The notes under the pieces are model-generated. The model did not search any database. It had not been told where the DNA came from and saw only the letters and a program-made list of their open reading frames with translations. Below are positions 4,699 through 6,688 of a stretch of 6,688 bases of DNA, in pieces. Position 1 is the stretch's first letter, and the number at the start of each line of letters is the position of its first letter. This DNA is from Burkholderiaceae bacterium (GTDB lineage: Bacteria > Pseudomonadota > Gammaproteobacteria > Burkholderiales > Burkholderiaceae_C): the NCBI GenBank assembly GCA_023268425.1, contig JALRFN010000212.1, forward strand, positions 1 to 6,688. The letters run 5' to 3'. Both the position numbers and the translations under genes were made by a program.

Positions 4699-6688
4699 TC
4701 AGGCGCTCAAACGCGCCAAATCAGCCACGCGGTTCATGGCTTCATGCAAGCTGGCCAACAAGCCCAAGCGGTTGGCGCGCAGCGCAGGGTCTTCGGCGTT
4801 GACCATGACGTGCTCAAAGAACGCGTCCACAGGCTCGCGCAAAGCCGCCAAAACCTTCAAGGCCTGGGCGTAGTCGCCCCGATCAAAAGCCTCAGCCGAC
4901 GCGGCGACCACGGGCTGCATGCGCTCGAAGAGTTGGCGCTCGGCGTCTTCGACCAAACGACTGGCATCGACCGAGGCGGGCACACCATCGACCTTCTTCA
5001 AGATGTTGCCGATGCGCTTGTTGGCTGCGGCCAGCGCTGCGGCCTCTGGCATTTGGCCGAAGCTGCGCACCGCTTGCAAGCGCGCCGGGATGTCGGCCAA
5101 GCACTGCACCCGCAAGCCCAGCACCGCATCGACTTCATGCGCGCTGTAGCCTTGCTCGCGCAAGTTGCCTGACAAGCGCTCAAAGATGAAGTCTTGCAGC
5201 GGCGCCAAGTCATGCGTCAACAGTTCACCAAAGACCTGCGCCACATCGCGAATCAAGGCGTCCAACTGCAAGTCCAAGCGGTTTTCCACCAACAAGCGGA
5301 TGACGCCCAATGCGTGGCGACGCAAGGCAAACGGGTCTTTCACACCGCTGGGCAGGTTACCAATGCCAAACATGCCCACCAAGGTTTCCAGCTTATCGGC
5401 CAAAGCCAAGATGGCCCCCGTGTGATTGCGCGGCAAGGCATCGCCGGCAAAGCGCGGCTTGTAATGGTCTTCGATGGCAATGGCCACACCGTCGCGCAAA
5501 CCTTCGTGGCGGGCGTAGTAGCCACCCATGATGCCCTGCAACTCAGGGAACTCGCCCACCATGTCGGTGAGCAAATCGGTTTTCGCCAAACGCGCGGCCT
5601 CTTGCACTTTGGAGTCCAGCACGTCGAACTCGTCTTTGGCCTCGACCGTGAACGGCACCTGGGCTTGGCGCAACTGGTTGATGATGGCGTGCCCGATGGC
5701 GCGCACACGCTCGCTGCGCTGGCCCTGCGTGCCCAAGGCGTTGTGGTACACGACCTTGTCCAAACCCGGCACCCGTGAAGCCAAAGTCTTTTTGCGATCT
5801 TGGTCAAAGAAAAACTTCGCATCGGCCAGACGCGGGCGCACCACCCGCTCGTTGCCACCCACCACCGCACTGGCGTCTTGCGGGGAGATGTTGCTGACCA
5901 CCAAAAAACGGTGGCTCAATTTGCCCTCGGCGTCCAACAGCGGGAAGTATTTCTGGTTGGCCTTCATGGTCAAGATCAAGCACTCGGGTGGCACTGCCAA
6001 AAATTCTGGCTCGAAGGCGCAAGTCAACACATTCGGCCGCTCGACCAGGGCCGTCACCTCGTTGAGCAAATCGTCGTCTTCGATCGGCCGCATGCCGACG
6101 CCAGCCGCCGATGCTGCGTCTTGCAACTGCTGTGCAATGCCTTGCTTGCGCGCCTCAAAACTGGCGATCACGGCACCTTGCTCGCGCAAGGTGTCCGCAT
6201 AGGCGTCAGCATGCGCGAGCACCACGGGGTTGACCAAGGCCTCAAAGCGATGGCCTTGAGTCTCGCGGCCCGCTTGCAAACCCAACACCTCAACAGGCAC
6301 CACGTCGCTGCCGTGCAAGGCCACCAAGCCATGGGCGGGCCGCACGAAATTGACGCGGTCCCAACCGGGCAACGCGCAGCCGTCAAACAGCGGATAGGTC
6401 ATGACCTTGGGAATCGGCAACGCGGCAACGGCGTGACGCAATGCCTGTTGCAAGCCCGCTTGCAAGCTTGCTCCAGCTTGTACGCTGTCCAGGAATAGGG
6501 TCTCTGCCTTGCCTTGACCGACACGCTTAAGCCCAGCCACGGCGGTGGTGTCCAGACCCAGGCTACCGAGCTTTTTCAACAGCGCGGGAGTGGCTTGCCC
6601 TTCGGCGTCCAGACCAATGCTGACGGGCATCAGCTTTTGCTGTATCGCTTGATCTTGCGCCTTGGGCAGCACGCCCGCCACTTGCACC
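4699..6688 (-). CDS. glyS: Glycyl-tRNA synthetase beta subunit, C-terminal 662 residues (5' end outside window)
   Basis: Beta subunit of the bacterial alpha2-beta2 glycyl-tRNA synthetase. The alpha subunit GlyQ carries the catalytic core; GlyS contributes tRNA recognition and is essential. The visible 662 residues match the family along their length: ETLFL (62-66), FVRPAHG (114-120), NEVTALVERP (209-218), the run around TMKANQKYF (240-248), FLVVSNI (261-267), VRPRLADAKFFFDQDRK (283-299) and YHNALGTQGQR (314-324). These are followed by the helical segment LTDMVGEFPELQGIMGGYYA (373-392) and the block ALADKLETLVGMFGIG (428-443), KDPFALRRHALG (450-461). The C-terminal region ends with FFEHVMVNAEDPALRANRLGLL (623-644), the anticodon-binding part. 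The first visible codon is an internal GTG, not a start; comparison with E. coli GlyS suggests about 60-70 residues are missing. No frameshift is seen. It is the first gene visible in the leftward operon, 13 bp before gmhB; glyQ is expected upstream. Confidence 0.96.
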   Translation of the reverse strand, partial: VQVAGVLPKAQDQAIQQKLMPVSIGLDAEGQATPALLKKLGSLGLDTTAVAGLKRVGQGKAETLFLDSVQAGASLQAGLQQALRHAVAALPIPKVMTYPLFDGCALPGWDRVNFVRPAHGLVALHGSDVVPVEVLGLQAGRETQGHRFEALVNPVVLAHADAYADTLREQGAVIASFEARKQGIAQQLQDAASAAGVGMRPIEDDDLLNEVTALVERPNVLTCAFEPEFLAVPPECLILTMKANQKYFPLLDAEGKLSHRFLVVSNISPQDASAVVGGNERVVRPRLADAKFFFDQDRKKTLASRVPGLDKVVYHNALGTQGQRSERVRAIGHAIINQLRQAQVPFTVEAKDEFDVLDSKVQEAARLAKTDLLTDMVGEFPELQGIMGGYYARHEGLRDGVAIAIEDHYKPRFAGDALPRNHTGAILALADKLETLVGMFGIGNLPSGVKDPFALRRHALGVIRLLVENRLDLQLDALIRDVAQVFGELLTHDLAPLQDFIFERLSGNLREQGYSAHEVDAVLGLRVQCLADIPARLQAVRSFGQMPEAAALAAANKRIGNILKKVDGVPASVDASRLVEDAERQLFERMQPVVAASAEAFDRGDYAQALKVLAALREPVDAFFEHVMVNAEDPALRANRLGLLASLHEAMNRVADLARLSA

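Noticed and set aside
6448..6465. Inverted repeat TTGCAAGC-CC-GCTTGCAA within glyS
   Set aside because: It is explained by repeated Leu-Gln-Ala codons in a helical stretch (LQAGLQQAL); the words CAAGC and GCTTG recur here for codon reasons.
5800..6498. 232-codon + strand frame opposite glyS
   Set aside because: glyS is conserved through this stretch; the opposite frame has no motif or convincing start.
6685..6687. GTG at the right edge as a glyS start codon
   Set aside because: The protein would lack about 60-70 conserved N-terminal residues; the frame simply continues beyond the window.

Overview
The window reads as ordinary chromosome of a betaproteobacterium, most likely Burkholderiales and probably Comamonadaceae. 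This rests on protein character (a MerR-type LiuR controlling isovaleryl-CoA dehydrogenase, a short-loop GmhB, a PlsC with an HX4E motif), on the gene order glyS-gmhB-plsC-YgjP-like metallopeptidase, and on moderately high GC with many TTG and CAA codons. I assign no genus. Coding density is very high. There are no RNA genes, mobile elements or CRISPR arrays, and no gene-free stretch over 300 bases.

Left part (about 1-2512): a leucine/isovalerate catabolism control region. The 5' two thirds of an isovaleryl-CoA dehydrogenase gene (liuA/ivd) runs leftward off the window. Upstream of it on the same strand is a small MerR-family regulator (liuR). Divergent from liuR is an intact metallo-beta-lactamase-fold hydrolase. 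Two almost identical 22-bp palindromes, 21 of 22 bases the same, sit in the two intergenic gaps. One precedes liuA and one lies between liuR and the hydrolase gene. They are the obvious LiuR operators and tie the hydrolase to the leucine-degradation regulon.

Right part (2519-6688): a leftward, tightly packed operon. In transcription order it holds glyS (glycyl-tRNA synthetase beta subunit, 5' end missing), gmhB (heptose bisphosphate phosphatase for LPS core), plsC (lysophosphatidate acyltransferase) and a YgjP-like zinc metallopeptidase. Gaps are 13 bp, a 4-bp ATGA overlap and 11 bp. It joins translation, LPS heptose synthesis and phospholipid synthesis in one transcript. The operon ends convergently with the hydrolase gene, only 6 bp apart.

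Most worth a second look: the operator-linked MBL hydrolase and its apparently near-leaderless promoter; a tandem duplication in the liuA leader; GmhB losing both acidic residues of HAD motif IV; and two strong inverted repeats inside gmhB. I saw no sign of a wholly new system.
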